DNA of 64,000 nucleotides. Origin: Paramecium tetraurelia (taxonomy: Eukaryota > Ciliophora > Oligohymenophorea > Peniculida > Parameciidae). Position 1 is the stretch's first letter, and each line of letters starts with the position of its first letter. The notes beneath the pieces are model-generated. The model made no database searches. It saw nothing but the letters and a program-made list of their open reading frames with translations, and was not told the origin of the DNA. Shown here one piece after another: positions 11,673 to 23,597 of this stretch. Location of the stretch: the NCBI RefSeq assembly GCF_000165425.1, contig NW_001798971.1:74151-138150 (forward strand), in the 5' to 3' direction. Position numbers and translations under genes: made by a program.

Positions 11673-13808
11673 TCAATGTAAATTAGTGCATCCTTCATGA
11701 ATGTTTCTAAGTTCAGTTTCATTGGCTGGAGTTTATGAAATAGTAGATTTCCAGTGTGTTTTAAGAACATCAGCAGCAAACTCAATAAATAATGTGTCTT
11801 GAATCATACAAGCATGTCCACAATGGTCGATTCCCTTAAAATGATAAATGAAATAAATTTACAGTTTATCCAAATTTGCAAGAACAAGTAAGTCCTAAAT
11901 ATCCTGACTCAGTGAATTGTCTTTGTCCTTGAGCATCTTTTGAATCATAAATAGATGAGACGGCATCTCCATTATATTATGAACAATACTCAACCAATTT
12001 AGTTGGAATAGTGGTTAATCCATGGTTGTGTTCATATATCCATTTGATACCTGGAGTCATGGCTGAGGAGGCAAGAACTGTGCTGTCTCCAATGGCTTTG
12101 GTGATATGATCTGGGAAATAGAAATCATCACTAGACTCAACAATAGGTTTAGGTTGTTTCTTGTATTCAAATTGGAATGGAGTCATTTCATGAGCAGCGT
12201 AGACTATAACCATAGGTACTCCTGGATGTTCAACATTATTGGCTTTTTCTCTTTTAGTTTCTTCAACATAATCTAATATTTATTTGGCATCATTAGCAGC
12301 GATGGTGTCATTAATAGCTTCTTTGGTAGATTCTTCAGTTGAATAATACAATTTGTCAACGACTTTCAAAAAGTGTTCGCTCATATCATGCATTAACAAT
12401 TAGCAATGATTGGATCTATCAGCAAAATCAGCCCCACAAATCTCACTAGGTTCTGGGAACCAAGGTAGAGGATTTGCTCTTGTTGGTCTCTTTCCAGTTG
12501 AAATGAACTCGGTATCCCATTTCATTCTGTCAAGAATTTCTTACATCCATGGTTCATCTCTGAATCTTGTGAATGTATCCTTGGGATATAAATCCACAAT
12601 ACTGGCAGATGTACGAGCCATCTTCCTTTGAGCATACCAGTTAATACCAGCATCCAGGATTAACACTTTAAACATAAAGCTGTCATCTCCACCTACTTAA
12701 GGTTTGAATGTTTTAGTTGCTCCCAAAAGAGGTCCAGCAATTGTCACAATACCAGCTACTTTATCCTTCTATGCTTAAGTCATTGAGTACACTGCCTCTG
12801 TAGAATGAAGAGAACCCAAAGAATGTCCAAAGATGTAGGTTTTCTTTCCTGTCAATCTATAGAATGTTTCCACAGACTTCTTGATGTATTATTGAGATTC
12901 TGATGCTGCAATTGATTTTCTGAAATCATAGGGAGCAGCTTGCATTGTTAATCCTGGAATGTAACCCATGTTTTTAAGAGTGTCTGAGAAAACATGATAA
13001 CCTTTAGGATCACACATTGCTGCTTTGATAAGGGAATCAGTGGCTAACTCTTAGATGGCAGTTGTTCCACATTCATTATCGATTGATTTGGGAGTGTTAC
13101 CAGCCCAAGTGATTTCAATACCTGGGGCAGCTGTATATCTGTCTCTTGGATCCTTTTTAGATCTATCATAATAAAGTTCAATAAAATCTCCAAAGCATTT
13201 ATCCTTCTTGTTGGTCATTGCAATTGAAAATGGACCACTTAATGCACCTATCCACAATCTGTACTCTTCGCTTGGTTTCTTCAACCAGAATTTAGAGGCA
13301 CTGCAAGTTTACCAACCACAATTTTCAAAGATATCTGGTCTTTTTGCTTATAAGATTTCGCAATCAATTTTTACCTATTAGACTATAGAATATGACATTT
13401 ATACTTATAATGCTGTGCCAATCAATCCAGGTACTAAGATAGCTGGTTAACAAGGACCATTGATGAATTCATTCATGTAATTTTATAAGGTCATTTTGGT
13501 GTGATCTTTTCCATTTGTACAAATGTGAGCTGTGCTTTAGAGGAAGTCAGACATCTTTTCTTTACGTAATCTTTCTTGTTCTTGATAGATTTGTTCATGA
13601 TAATCTCTAAAATTATTTAATTCTATAATTACTCATATGCTGACTGTGGTTTCCAGTTTGGATCAAATCTGCTAACTCTTTTCATGCTTCCATCAGTGGA
13701 GACTATGAATGTGTCACCCTCAAACCATGGGTTATAATCTGTGTTGTCAAGATAAGGCACTATTGACAGTGTTCCAATTGCCACAATAGCAAGCAATTAC
13801 TTAATCAT
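11673..13808 (-). CDS. Secreted LCAT/PDAT-type acyltransferase or phospholipase
   Basis: 683 residues, ATG 13808, introns 13607-13632 (26 nt), 13375-13404 (30 nt) and 11835-11862 (28 nt), TGA 11673-11675. The first 20 residues are a hydrophobic signal peptide. ILVPGLIGTALQ then VKIDCE aligns with the oxyanion-hole region of lecithin:cholesterol acyltransferase. YIFGHSLGSLHS near residue 310 is the nucleophile elbow with the catalytic Ser. Near the C-terminus NGDAV and IDHCGHAC supply candidate Asp and His. The family transfers or hydrolyses acyl chains of phospholipids outside the cell or in the secretory and digestive system. The 30-nt intron contains no in-frame stop. I call it an intron because removing it aligns the LCAT motif. 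Confidence 0.9.
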
Positions 13809-13952
13809 TCAAAAAATAATTAATTCTAAATGATGAAACATTGAATGATATCATTCATCAATTAATCATCATTAGATTAATAAGACATACAATTAATGAT
13901 TGATTATTGAATTATTATTTATATAGAATAATGCTATTCAATAACTTTGAAG

Positions 13953-15605
13953 TCACAATTTATTTCTCACCATTTTATCAATAATTTCCGTCAAGATTTA
14001 ACATACTGTCCAATTGGGATTTTGTTTTTTTAAATCTAAATATTCTTTCACCATTTTCTCCTAATGTTCTGGTCGTACCAACTTGGATATATCGCTGATA
14101 TCTTTAGCCTACCTTTGATTTTCTTTCTCTCTTTCTTCTTTCGAAGTATCTATCTAGCATTTAAAGATGTCTTCATCTGGGTCTGTTTTTTAAATGTATG
14201 TATTCTCTTAATAGAATGGTTTGGATAGAGAATTATTTTTTTTATGTAGACTTTAGGAAGTATCAAAAATCTAAGGAAGAACATTTTAACCGAATGGCTA
14301 AGATGATTGTTGAACGATTGCTTGATTAAAATTTTGAGTCATTGAGGACAACTCATTATTTGGAATGGGGAAATTCGTAAATTTATTCGATATAGTGCCG
14401 AATGGTTTTAGGGTTCCTTAATTCTATTTATCTTATGAAGTTTGCTATGGAAACATGGGGAAAGGGCTTGATTATTATATGGGTTTTAGAGTTGATTAGA
14501 ATTAGAATTGTTATTATGAAGGTGGAAGTTATACAGAAAAAGAGTCTGGTATTTTGGCTGAAATAGGTGCAGAAAAAGTGTCTGGCGGTTTGGCTGCCAT
14601 TGGGAATTTGTTTGGTTGGATAAATTATTGTGTTGTTTGTGGAATTCCGTGTAGTACAGTGGATGGACGCTTTTGTGCATTCATCGTTTAAAAGGGGGTT
14701 AGAGCTGGAGGTAGATTATTGAACTTAGGCACTTCCTTTTACTCAAAATTCACAATAGGATTAGTTTTCATATTTCTAGTTTATTATTGCTTGTTCCCTA
14801 TCGAAGATGCTTCGTATTTTCTATTTTTTAAGTCATCTTTTTAAAGCTCGTCTATATAGGTTTCTAATTCTGGTTTTCCCTCTACGATGACTTTAAAGAT
14901 GAATTGACTTAGTTTGTTGGGTAGTTTTGAAAGCTCTTGCACTTTATCCTATGGGATACGTGTTCTGTCTGGATGGTTTCGATTGAACAACCTCTGCGAT
15001 GTGTAGACTTCAAATACTACACAGGCAAAAGCAAAGATATCAATAGTTTGATCATAGACTCTGTCTAGCATCAAGTCTTAATTCCAATAAGAACTATCTC
15101 CTACTGCATCTAATTTCTCTTTCATTATAAAATGAACAACTTAATTTAAATTAGTTATTTTATACTATCCATTTACAAAACAGATGTTTTCAGGATTTAT
15201 GTTCCTGTGTCTGTAGCTGAGTAGGTGGAGATAATATATTCCTTTGGCAACATCCTCACAAATCTTAAGTTTTTGAACGTCGTCAGGTTACTAATGCTTC
15301 AATTAGTAATTGAGATAGGATTCCTATTGGACATATTCCTAAATCACATATAAATGTTTTGTTTGGGGATCCATAAAGAAGTCTTGATAATGTATGATGT
15401 TTTCTTGTGGGAATTAGATCAACTCGTCCAGACACCTCATAAATTGATCGGTGTATTGTTTCAGAACATCACATTAAATTCTGATGTTTTTGCCTTCCAT
15501 TTCCCCTTCAAATCGATCCAGATTCTGGTCGATGGATTGCCTGTTTCTAAGGACATAGACCCACCCATTCGAAGGGTTTTGTTTTCTGATCGAATTCTAT
15601 TACAT
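13953..15605 (-). CDS. Protein pseudokinase with long Gln/Pro-rich tail
   Basis: 550 residues in a single exon, ATG 15605, TGA 13953-13955. Residues 10-260 follow a protein kinase: hinge-like YVIQEYV near 86-92, then IYYLHLLSYRHRNINPEN. The catalytic HRD is HRN at 133-135. The DFG position reads NLN at 152-154. No VAxK lysine is visible in the short N-lobe. The activation segment lacks a clean APE. Later helices (DQTIDIFAFACVVFEV) are kept. Loss of the catalytic Asp and the Mg-binding Asp makes phosphotransfer unlikely; a scaffold or allosteric role is the usual fate. Residues 290-450 are rich in Gln, Pro, Asn and Ser. Confidence 0.85.
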
Positions 15606-15636
15606 TTTATATTATTATTGTTATAATTTAAAACTA
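15606..15636. promoter_or_regulatory. 31-bp divergent gap
   Basis: Separates the pseudokinase ATG (minus) from the ATG of the large PAS membrane protein (plus). It is AT-only sequence apart from one C, with no resolvable motif. Confidence 0.35.
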
Positions 15637-18600
15637 ATGATAATGAATAATAGGAAGACTCTTTTTGAGTATTCAAAATGGGATCTTTGGATTCACTCCC
15701 TAAAGATGTCCATTTACAACCTCACACATAACTTACTCTTAAACAGTGTTGTAACTGTGCACCTATACAATTTCCTAATTTTATTGGAAACCATGCAAAT
15801 GGTAATTGAAATCATATAACATTTCAGGTGTACTATTCAATACATCCGAGCTTTTCATTCCTCTTCCAAACTCCCATTTTCAAATATTTCCGCTTAATTC
15901 TATCCTATTTCTAGCCCAACGAAGTATTGGGCAAAGGACAAATAGAAATTTAGTTAGCACTATTGTACATAGTAATACAAATCACCTATCAAGGTATTCG
16001 CAGTATAATTGCTCATGATCGCCTTGAAAATTGTGATCCTCTGCAATTTGAAAAAGCATACCACATTTTACATCTACACATATCGACTTGTAGCCTACTT
16101 CGGAGTATTCTTCAACACAATCCTACTGATTCCATTCACCAACGTGTACATCGCCATACTGTATTGCGTGAACTCCAACTTTGAATGCTATGTCGGAGCC
16201 TACTATGCTCACTTTGTGTTTTCTGTAACGCGTTTGTGTTTCAATATATTAGTTTTTGGGACTCTTCATGCACTTGATACACATCGTCTACTTCAACTTG
16301 ATTTTCATGGAACAGAACCCATTTTCCTCCATCCCTTTTGCCACTCCTCAACAAAGTGCCACTCTCATCAAACAAATCATAAAGATCGTCCTGCCCATCT
16401 ACACCATCTTCGACTACGCTGGCTCCCTAGACAGAGTGTTCATCTCACTCCTCTGCTTGTCCTACATCTATCTGAATGTGCAACGATTCAAACAACCCAA
16501 ATACTACAACAAATGGGTTGCTTGGGCCTCGATAATAGAGGAAATCACTTTGCTCTGGATCACACTCGTGAGTTTCTTCACGGCCTTCATCAATTACAAC
16601 CAGGCTGAAGACATAGGGTTCTTCTATATGATAATAGGCATCCCCTTGGTAATTCTTGTTTATTTTCACCTGTTGCATCTCCAAAATAAGAAGGTCCTGT
16701 CTATTCTATTCAGAAACATCGAAAGAGACATCGAGGCTGAGATATACCTGCTCGAAGTCATTAAGTTGATCAAACAGAGAAAAAAGATCTGGTCGCGAAT
16801 GCTCCTGGAGGGCAAACTGAGATTGCACTCCAAGGCCTGTTAAAACAAGGATTGCATCTGCAAGGCTTTGATGCATGAAAACATAAAGGAGGAGGAGATC
16901 GATCAATATTGGTATAAGTTTTTGGGATTCCTATTGAATGAGATGAGAGAAAGGTTCAATAAGAGTTGTAGAATCAATCTTCTGTATGCCTTTTTATTGA
17001 ATGATCAATTGAACAACCATTTCAAAGCACTCACTGAGATGATGTTCGCAGAAGACAACAAACCATCCTTATAAGAGGAACTAGCTATGTACCATTATAA
17101 ATAAATCATCCAACAAAAACTGAAAGACATGGAACAGAAAACCAATGAAAATAAAGGAATAGATGTGAATGGAATAATGGTATTCTAGAATACCTTCATC
17201 ATCTTCCTGAATGCAGTAGAGAAGACAGTCAATTATCACATTGAGTACTGGCGTGAGTTACTGGAAACTAATCCCGATATTCTAAAATTGAAGGTAGTTG
17301 GATCCAAAATAACAAAGAAATTAGAGTAGACAATGATTTAGTATCAGAAATTGCAAGAGCTGAATTCTAATCACATTAAGTTTTTAACCATCTATGGCAA
17401 TTTCTTAAAAGAGATTGTGAATGATGAGGATGAGTCCAATAGGATTCTAGACAGAGTTCAGATTTTGATCAAACAATTCCAGAACAATAAGATTCATGAT
17501 TAAATAAGATTGAAGTATGGAGAGAATGCCAATACATGTATAATAACATGTTCAGGTAATTTTAACAACATGGGTGTGGTCACCAATTGCAATAATGAAA
17601 TCACACGACTTCTACAATTTAGTAAGAGTGACATCATGGGTATTAATATCAATTGCATTATGCCAAAAATATATGCAAGTCATCATGATCAATATATGAT
17701 TGATTACATAGATACCAGCAAACCAAAAGTGATGGACAAAGAGAGGATCTTGTGTTGCATTAACTCCCAACAATATTTGGTGCCTTGTTCTTTGATGATC
17801 AAGATACTTCCAAATCTAGATGAGGGCATCAAGATGGTTGGATTCTTATAAGATTACAATAATCAATAGGAATCAAACGAAGAATGGCATTATCTAATAG
17901 TTGATGGATACACTCAGACTCTCTTGGGCATCACCTAATCTTGCACTCAAATCTTCGGAATTCCACAATCTATTATGACTAATAATACATTCAAATAGAA
18001 ATTTACTTTTGATGTGCTCTTCCCAAATATAGAAGAACACATCAATATGGAAGATGGAATCCTCACTTATTTAGATACAACTCAATTGTAGGAAGACTAT
18101 TTATAAGGAATTGGAGAAAGTCAGAGTGAAATATCAATTGAGGATGACGATGATTAATTCTGCGAGTTTCCTCATGATCCATTGAGATCCTCGAATGATA
18201 CAAGAATACAAAGGTATTTACTCAAACCAGTGGAGGTGAAACAATAAGACTAAGTCTCTGATACACCTAGTCCATTGTTTCATAGATTTTAGACTGTTGA
18301 TTTCAAGAAAAAGAAGAATGACAAATTGCAAAGATACAAAAAGTATAAAGTTAAATTAGTATTATGCGATCAACTCAAAATTGGAGAAATCAATTTATAA
18401 ACTATCAAATTTATGTGGATCAAGGAGGATGAGTAGAGTGAACAAATTATGAAGATGGATTCCATGAATTCAAAGCAAAATCAAAATAATCAAGATAACA
18501 AAATCAGCGATCATTTACAACCAGTAATCGAGGATGGCAATTCAAGTAGATCTTCTAGAACTGAAAATAATCAAAAGGAATTGAAGGAATTCAAATAAAT

Positions 18601-20665
18601 GATATCATCCAAAACTCAACCTAGATCTATAATTATTTTAAAGCGTACAGTTTGGTTCATTATGATCCTTCTACTAACTTTAAGTACTTTAATTATGGCT
18701 TATAGAATCATTTAGATTGATGATGTTAAGGAAGGTGTGAATGCCATCTATTAAGGGTATTACAGACATAATATCATCTCTGATGTTGTCTACAATGCTC
18801 GCAAATTGCAACTCATTTATAACAATACTTATAATGATGATTTGTAAGTAGTCAAATCGGATTTATAATATTGGGTCAATTCATTACAACAACTGCAATA
18901 TGATTTAATCAATGTCAGACTCATTATGGAAAATAGAAAGGGAAGCCAAATTCAACCTTAAATGTACACAACCAAGTTCTTAATGTCTAATGGACAAGAA
19001 AGCAATTAAGATCTACTCTTTGATGATGCCATGATGTACTTCATCACATCTGGTTCCTAATTGGACAATGCTTCAAACGATTCCTTTATTTAATCTACAA
19101 ATAGTGGTTACAAGAATTTCTATTTTCTCATCAATAATGGATACTATGTACTCAGAAATGGATCTGAAAACATTGCTAACAATTTCTATTCCTTTTATTC
19201 TAATCTTATCTAGGATTACTTGATCAAATTCCTCATCATCATGATCATCGGCATTGCATTCCTCATCATCTCCTCCTTGGTCTTAATTCCGATTGTCTCA
19301 CAAGTGCATGATACCAATAATAAAGTCTTGTCCCTTTTTGGTATCATACCTGTGAATGAATTAAAGGATTTGGTCACTAAATGCGAACAGTACTTAAAGA
19401 ATTTCTTAAATGAATAAGGAGATTCACATAAACAAACAAAAGTGTAAGAAGCATAAATTACTCACTAAAATATCATTCATACATCTGGACATGGAGAACA
19501 ACCATTAATAAATAAGGAACATCCAGAGAAATAAGAGAGTAATGAAGATGATGCTAGCAAACTCATTCAAAAACCATAAAAGTTATTGTCATCAGGACAT
19601 CAAAGTGTAAGTCATGTGAAACAATTATCAAATTTAACTTCTGATGGCTAACCTCAAATCCCCATACCAGTTTCTTAAGGTGCAACTAAACACGATTTAA
19701 AATTTTCATAAAAGAAATAGTAATAGAAAGAGGAAGAGAAAGAAGATGATTAAGAAAATTTAAAAGCAAACAAATTGTTGAATTCTCAAGGAAGTCACAA
19801 ATGTGCTGTAACTGTCTAGTTTATATTCTTTGCTCTCTTGTTCATTTCCTATTTTGTCTTAGATATCATATTAGAATCCTATTTCCTTAAAGAAACTCAG
19901 AATATATTTGATCACCTCAAAAACATAGAAGACAGACCCATCAATATTAAATACTACATGTACTTGTCAATTGAGCATTTGCTTCTACAGAATCCCACTT
20001 CTTTAGATACATATAAGACGGACTTTCAAAACAGATAGTCAGAAAATGAACGAAACATATCCATTGAAATTCAATAGTCTCACCCTTCATAATTTGATTC
20101 ATATTTTTCATTATTGGCTGGTATTTCTTTTAATAGTCTGTGCGACTATCCATTCACTGTAAACTAATTCACTCTGGTCGCCTCAACTTGCATGGAGGTA
20201 TAGGCTGGCCTCTTACAATAAGGATTGAAAACTACAATAGCTTCAGTCGCATTAACATCTAATGATATGCTAGCTAAGTGGTCATTAAGTAATAAGACTG
20301 TTGATGATCTATCCTAAACCTTGAAAGATTATTTTAAAAAGCTAGACTCTATTATGCAATATGTATCTAACTGTTGCTATTATCTAACTTTGTAATACTA
20401 GTAGGCTACCTTAGATTTTCTGTCATATTCAGAAATGATTGAATAAGTCAAATTTTCTGTGTTTCTAATTGTTATGTTCTTTGTTTTCATATTTTGCATG
20501 ACTCAATACTAAAATAATTTGAGTGAATAAATCTGGGAAACTAAGGTACTCTTATTTTTATTATTGCAGGGCTTGTTGAATATGATTCCTTTAGAGATTA
20601 TTGCCAAGTATCAACACTTGAAGGATCAATTTGTTGGAGGAGAAATTCTTAAAGCTGTTCAATGA
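15637..20665 (+). CDS. Giant multi-pass membrane protein with PAS-like domain
   Basis: 1642 residues; introns 15802-15827, 15972-15993, 16225-16252 and 20546-20569; TGA 20663-20665. ATG 15637 or the in-frame ATG at 15643 starts it. The N-terminal 240 residues hold about six hydrophobic spans. A long cytosolic region follows, with a PAS-like domain near residues 590-730 (a GVVTNCNNEITRLLQFSKSDIMG stretch, where a sensor core would start). Four more spans lie near residues 979, 1172, 1372 and 1582, separating two predicted extracytosolic loops. The layout resembles the large ciliate family related to Dictyostelium Tmc proteins. A sensory role is inference; no cyclase, kinase or channel motif is seen. 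It is a plausible ciliate surface sensor. Confidence 0.88.
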
Positions 20666-21191
20666 ATAAATAATTAATAATTACTCACTGTGAGCACCAC
20701 AATCCTTGTGTCAATAGCTCTTTTATAATTATTATAAAATAAATATAATACTTTGAGAATCATTCATTGTTTTTGTTTTCTGAGTTTTGGTAGTAATGAG
20801 ATTATGAGCATATGTAAACATGAATATCTTCTCAATCTCAAGCCAAAAATAGATACATGACAAACATAATTAATAAATGGACTCAGTTGCTCAGTGCAAT
20901 AAGGTAAAATTCATAAATAATTTGTATATTTAAAGTTGAAACAATATCTTTAATCCTTATTTGACTAGAATTATTCAATTTTAAACTCTGTAATTTGAAT
21001 AATAAGCTTATCAATATCGTTTAAATGTGATTAGAAGGTATCAATTATAGATAATCATTAAAAATTTCGTTTATTTTTCTACAAAATTTGACATTATCTA
21101 TAATAATAAATTTTGTTTATTCTAATTTATTAATCTTCCCTTAATTTTCTAATTTCCATCATAGATAATACACTCTACTAAAACTTAAATT
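20666..21191. other. Intergenic, nothing recognised
   Basis: About 525 bp between the membrane-protein stop and the tRNA gene. AT-rich, with no protein-like frame and no second tRNA. It contains short inverted segments near 21040-21180 that I cannot interpret. Confidence 0.4.
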
Positions 21192-21264
21192 CAATTTGTG
21201 GTGATGTGGTTAACACGCCGGATTCCAAATCCGAAGGCCCGAGGTTCGACTCCTCGCAAATTGC
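21192..21264 (+). tRNA. tRNA-Trp (anticodon CCA)
   Basis: 73 nt fold into a complete cloverleaf. The 7-bp acceptor stem is perfect (CAATTTG with CAAATTG). T8 is present, the D arm is 3 bp with GG in its loop, the anticodon loop is TTCCAAA giving CCA, and the T arm is CGAGG/CCTCG with loop TTCGACT. There is no intron. Two oddities are a C-A mismatch at the top of the anticodon stem (27-43) and C at the discriminator position, where eukaryotic tRNA-Trp usually has A or G. It decodes UGG; TGA remains the stop in this organism. Confidence 0.93.
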
Positions 21265-21271
21265 TTTTTTT
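21265..21271 (+). terminator. RNA polymerase III T-run
   Basis: Seven consecutive T residues directly follow the tRNA 3' end, the standard Pol III terminator. Confidence 0.85.
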
Positions 21272-21316
21272 AATTTTTAATAATAAAAAATAAATTAAAT
21301 AATTAAGATTCCATTT

Positions 21317-22102
21317 TCATGATAGATCATAAATAATAATTTTTAAAGTGTAATCCTCCATATTCTAAAAAAGAGGGGTTTTCTAAGAATTGTTCTTTTG
21401 TTTATCTTGTCCAATTCTTTTCAGATAAATATTCAATGTTGATTGCTTTTTATATAAGACTAGCGCTTGCTGTTTACCAAGTAAATCTAATGTCTTATGG
21501 ATAAATAAAAACAGGAATTAGATGGATAAATATCTTATTATATTTGTAGCAATCGAGTATTCCTTTCTTGCTAAGCCACAATTTAGGCTGCAATTATTGT
21601 TTAATGCATTCCCACAATAAATTTTAAGTCATTATTTCCTAAGCCAAGACTCTTTTTCAAAACTTCATTCAAATTTTCCTTGAAACCAATGCTGATTAAT
21701 ATAACACTCTATCTATTAAATATCTAATTGCTACCAATAATTTTGTATCCTTTTGACAGTATATTTTTAATAAGTTATAATGTGTAATTTAAACTAATTT
21801 CACTTACATCAGAAGGAGTATATGCCAAGATCTTAGTTGATAATTTTTGGGCGCTAATTTCGATTGTTTCAAATTGCAATGCCTTGCCTTTAAGTTTACT
21901 AATTATTTCTGAACTTTCGACTTGATTTTAGTAGAATTGTTTATTGAGTGATAAAGAACATTATTTAACAATGTAATTATGATTCGTGATTGGCCAAAAG
22001 CAACCTGCAATTATGATAGGTCCATTTAGAAGTCCTCTGCCTGCTTAGAAAATACCTAGTATCCATTCTGAATTGGCTTTAGAATATTCGTCTAAAACAA
22101 CA
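21317..22102 (-). pseudogene. Degenerate RNase H2 subunit A-like gene
   Basis: A minus-strand frame reads like RNase HII: WILGIFQAGRGLLNGPIIIAG, KLSTKILAYTPSDVSEISLN and IIAAQIVAQQERNTRLLQ correspond in order to the DEAGRG, substrate-grip and AAS(I)xAKxxRD blocks of RNASEH2A. The catalytic D and E of DEAGRG are replaced (FQ before AGRG), and the later Asp positions are not evident. I could not find an ATG or a normal short intron that gives this frame a 5' end, since a TGA lies just upstream. The frame stops at 21433-21435; a better-looking C-terminus to TGA 21317 needs a 26-nt intron with an unusual GTT start. This is either a pseudogene or a very divergent non-catalytic paralogue. Confidence 0.6.
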
Positions 22103-22704
22103 AAAAGTCACAAAAGTATGTGGCTATCTAAATGATACTTTCTAAATGTGTTTCCAAAAGATCATTTAAAATATTGCAAAAGATGAAAATTTTAAATTCA
22201 ACATTTATTAGATTTTGAATAATTTGATTCCTAATACTCTGATACCTAGCCTAAATCGCTTTAAATGAGAATTATTTTTCATAATATAATTTAATTTTTC
22301 TACATTATTAAAGTGTAAATTAAATTACTATATTATAAAAGTTGCGTGAATTAAAAGTAATTTCTTCGAATTAATAAGTAATTGTGAATAAATAATATTA
22401 AAATAAATAAATAATTAACATAATATTTAAAGATTTCAAATAAAATTAAAGAATTATTCTTATTAAAATTAAGAAAATACAAGTAAAATAATATACTAGG
22501 GATGAACACTTTTATTTTACAATGTTTGAAATGATCTAAAACAATGATGTCTTGTAATCTAAAAAAAAATATTTATGGGATCTATTATTTCATTATAATA
22601 ATCATGAACTACTCCTAATGCAGGTATTATATATAAATTCACATATTCTCACTATGGGTTAAAAAATAAGAGCATATAGCAACATTGATAAAATCATATA
22701 ATCA
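22103..22704. other. Intergenic, AT-rich
   Basis: About 600 bp between the RNase-like remnant and the TMBIM gene, with poly-A and poly-T runs. Any missing 5' exon of the remnant would lie here, but I could not identify it. No RNA gene seen. Confidence 0.4.
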
Positions 22705-23597
22705 TCAATTTACAATTTTAAACTCTTAAAGGAAAATAATTATTTTTACATCTTATTCTATCATTAATCTTAACTCCAAAATTAAATATAATCCGTAGAT
22801 GATACTGATAAATGCACATAACAAGTATTGCAATGCAAAAGAAGAGTCGAGTATGACAAAAAAGATAAAAGCCAACAAGGTGATGAAAAACACAATAACT
22901 GCGCCAACTATAAAATATAGAATGAGAATACTTTAGAAAGAAAGATCTTTCTCTTTCAAAATAACATAACACATCAATCCAAATATAATAAGACCAATAG
23001 TTCCCCAAGTCATACAAATGAACATAAAATAAATATGAATACCCATAAAATTGATATGAATACCCATAATCGCCCATATTATTGCAAACGTAAATCCATA
23101 GATCAATTAATATAAGAAAAAAAACAAGTATGGATGCATAATCTAAACTTAACAATATAATTATTACTTATCTTCCACTTTGTTGTCCAAAGTAATGTGT
23201 AAATTACAAAGTCATCGAAGAACTTAGAAAAAAATAGAACACCCAAGTTGGCCCGTAATAATAGCCGCAGGTTTCAACTTTTTGACCATCTTCGTAGTCA
23301 GATACACAGATGTAGGCGATCAAGTAAAACAAATCAAATAAATATGTAAAGACCACTAACATAAACATTACATAAGTAATGAAGAATTCAATCAGTAAAA
23401 TTGCAAACACTTTCTTGAGAAAGTTAGTTCTGATTGATAAATCATTAAGTTTATCCTACTCTAAAGATATATCTTGTAAAATTACATTCAAAGTAATTAT
23501 TTTTCTAAATTTATTATCCTTGTGTTTCAAAAGACTAGATATTAAGGTATTATTATTAAGTGGGCTAATTTACGTTGTTGGAAAAGTTGTTGTTCAT
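22705..23597 (-). CDS. BAX inhibitor-1 / TMBIM (lifeguard) family membrane protein
   Basis: 280 residues, ATG 23597, introns 23461-23485 and 23143-23167 (25 nt each), TGA 22705-22707. A Gln/Asn-rich N-tail leads to IRTNFLKKVFAILLIEFF, the start typical of lifeguard proteins (FIRKVYxIL). Seven hydrophobic spans follow, ending in AFIFFVILD, then ISIIYGLYLILELRLMI. In TMBIM proteins this last span carries the YLxFDTQLI motif. Here the Asp-Thr position is Glu-Leu, so the Ca-leak gating pair may be altered. The family sits in ER or Golgi membranes and controls calcium leak and stress survival. Two longer overlapping hydrophobic frames on the same strand are explained by the introns. Confidence 0.85.

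Noticed and set aside
15461-15676. Minus-strand frame with partly kinase-like spacing starting upstream of the pseudokinase
   Set aside because: It is a different frame ending in TGA; the pseudokinase frame continues from its own ATG at 15605 without it.
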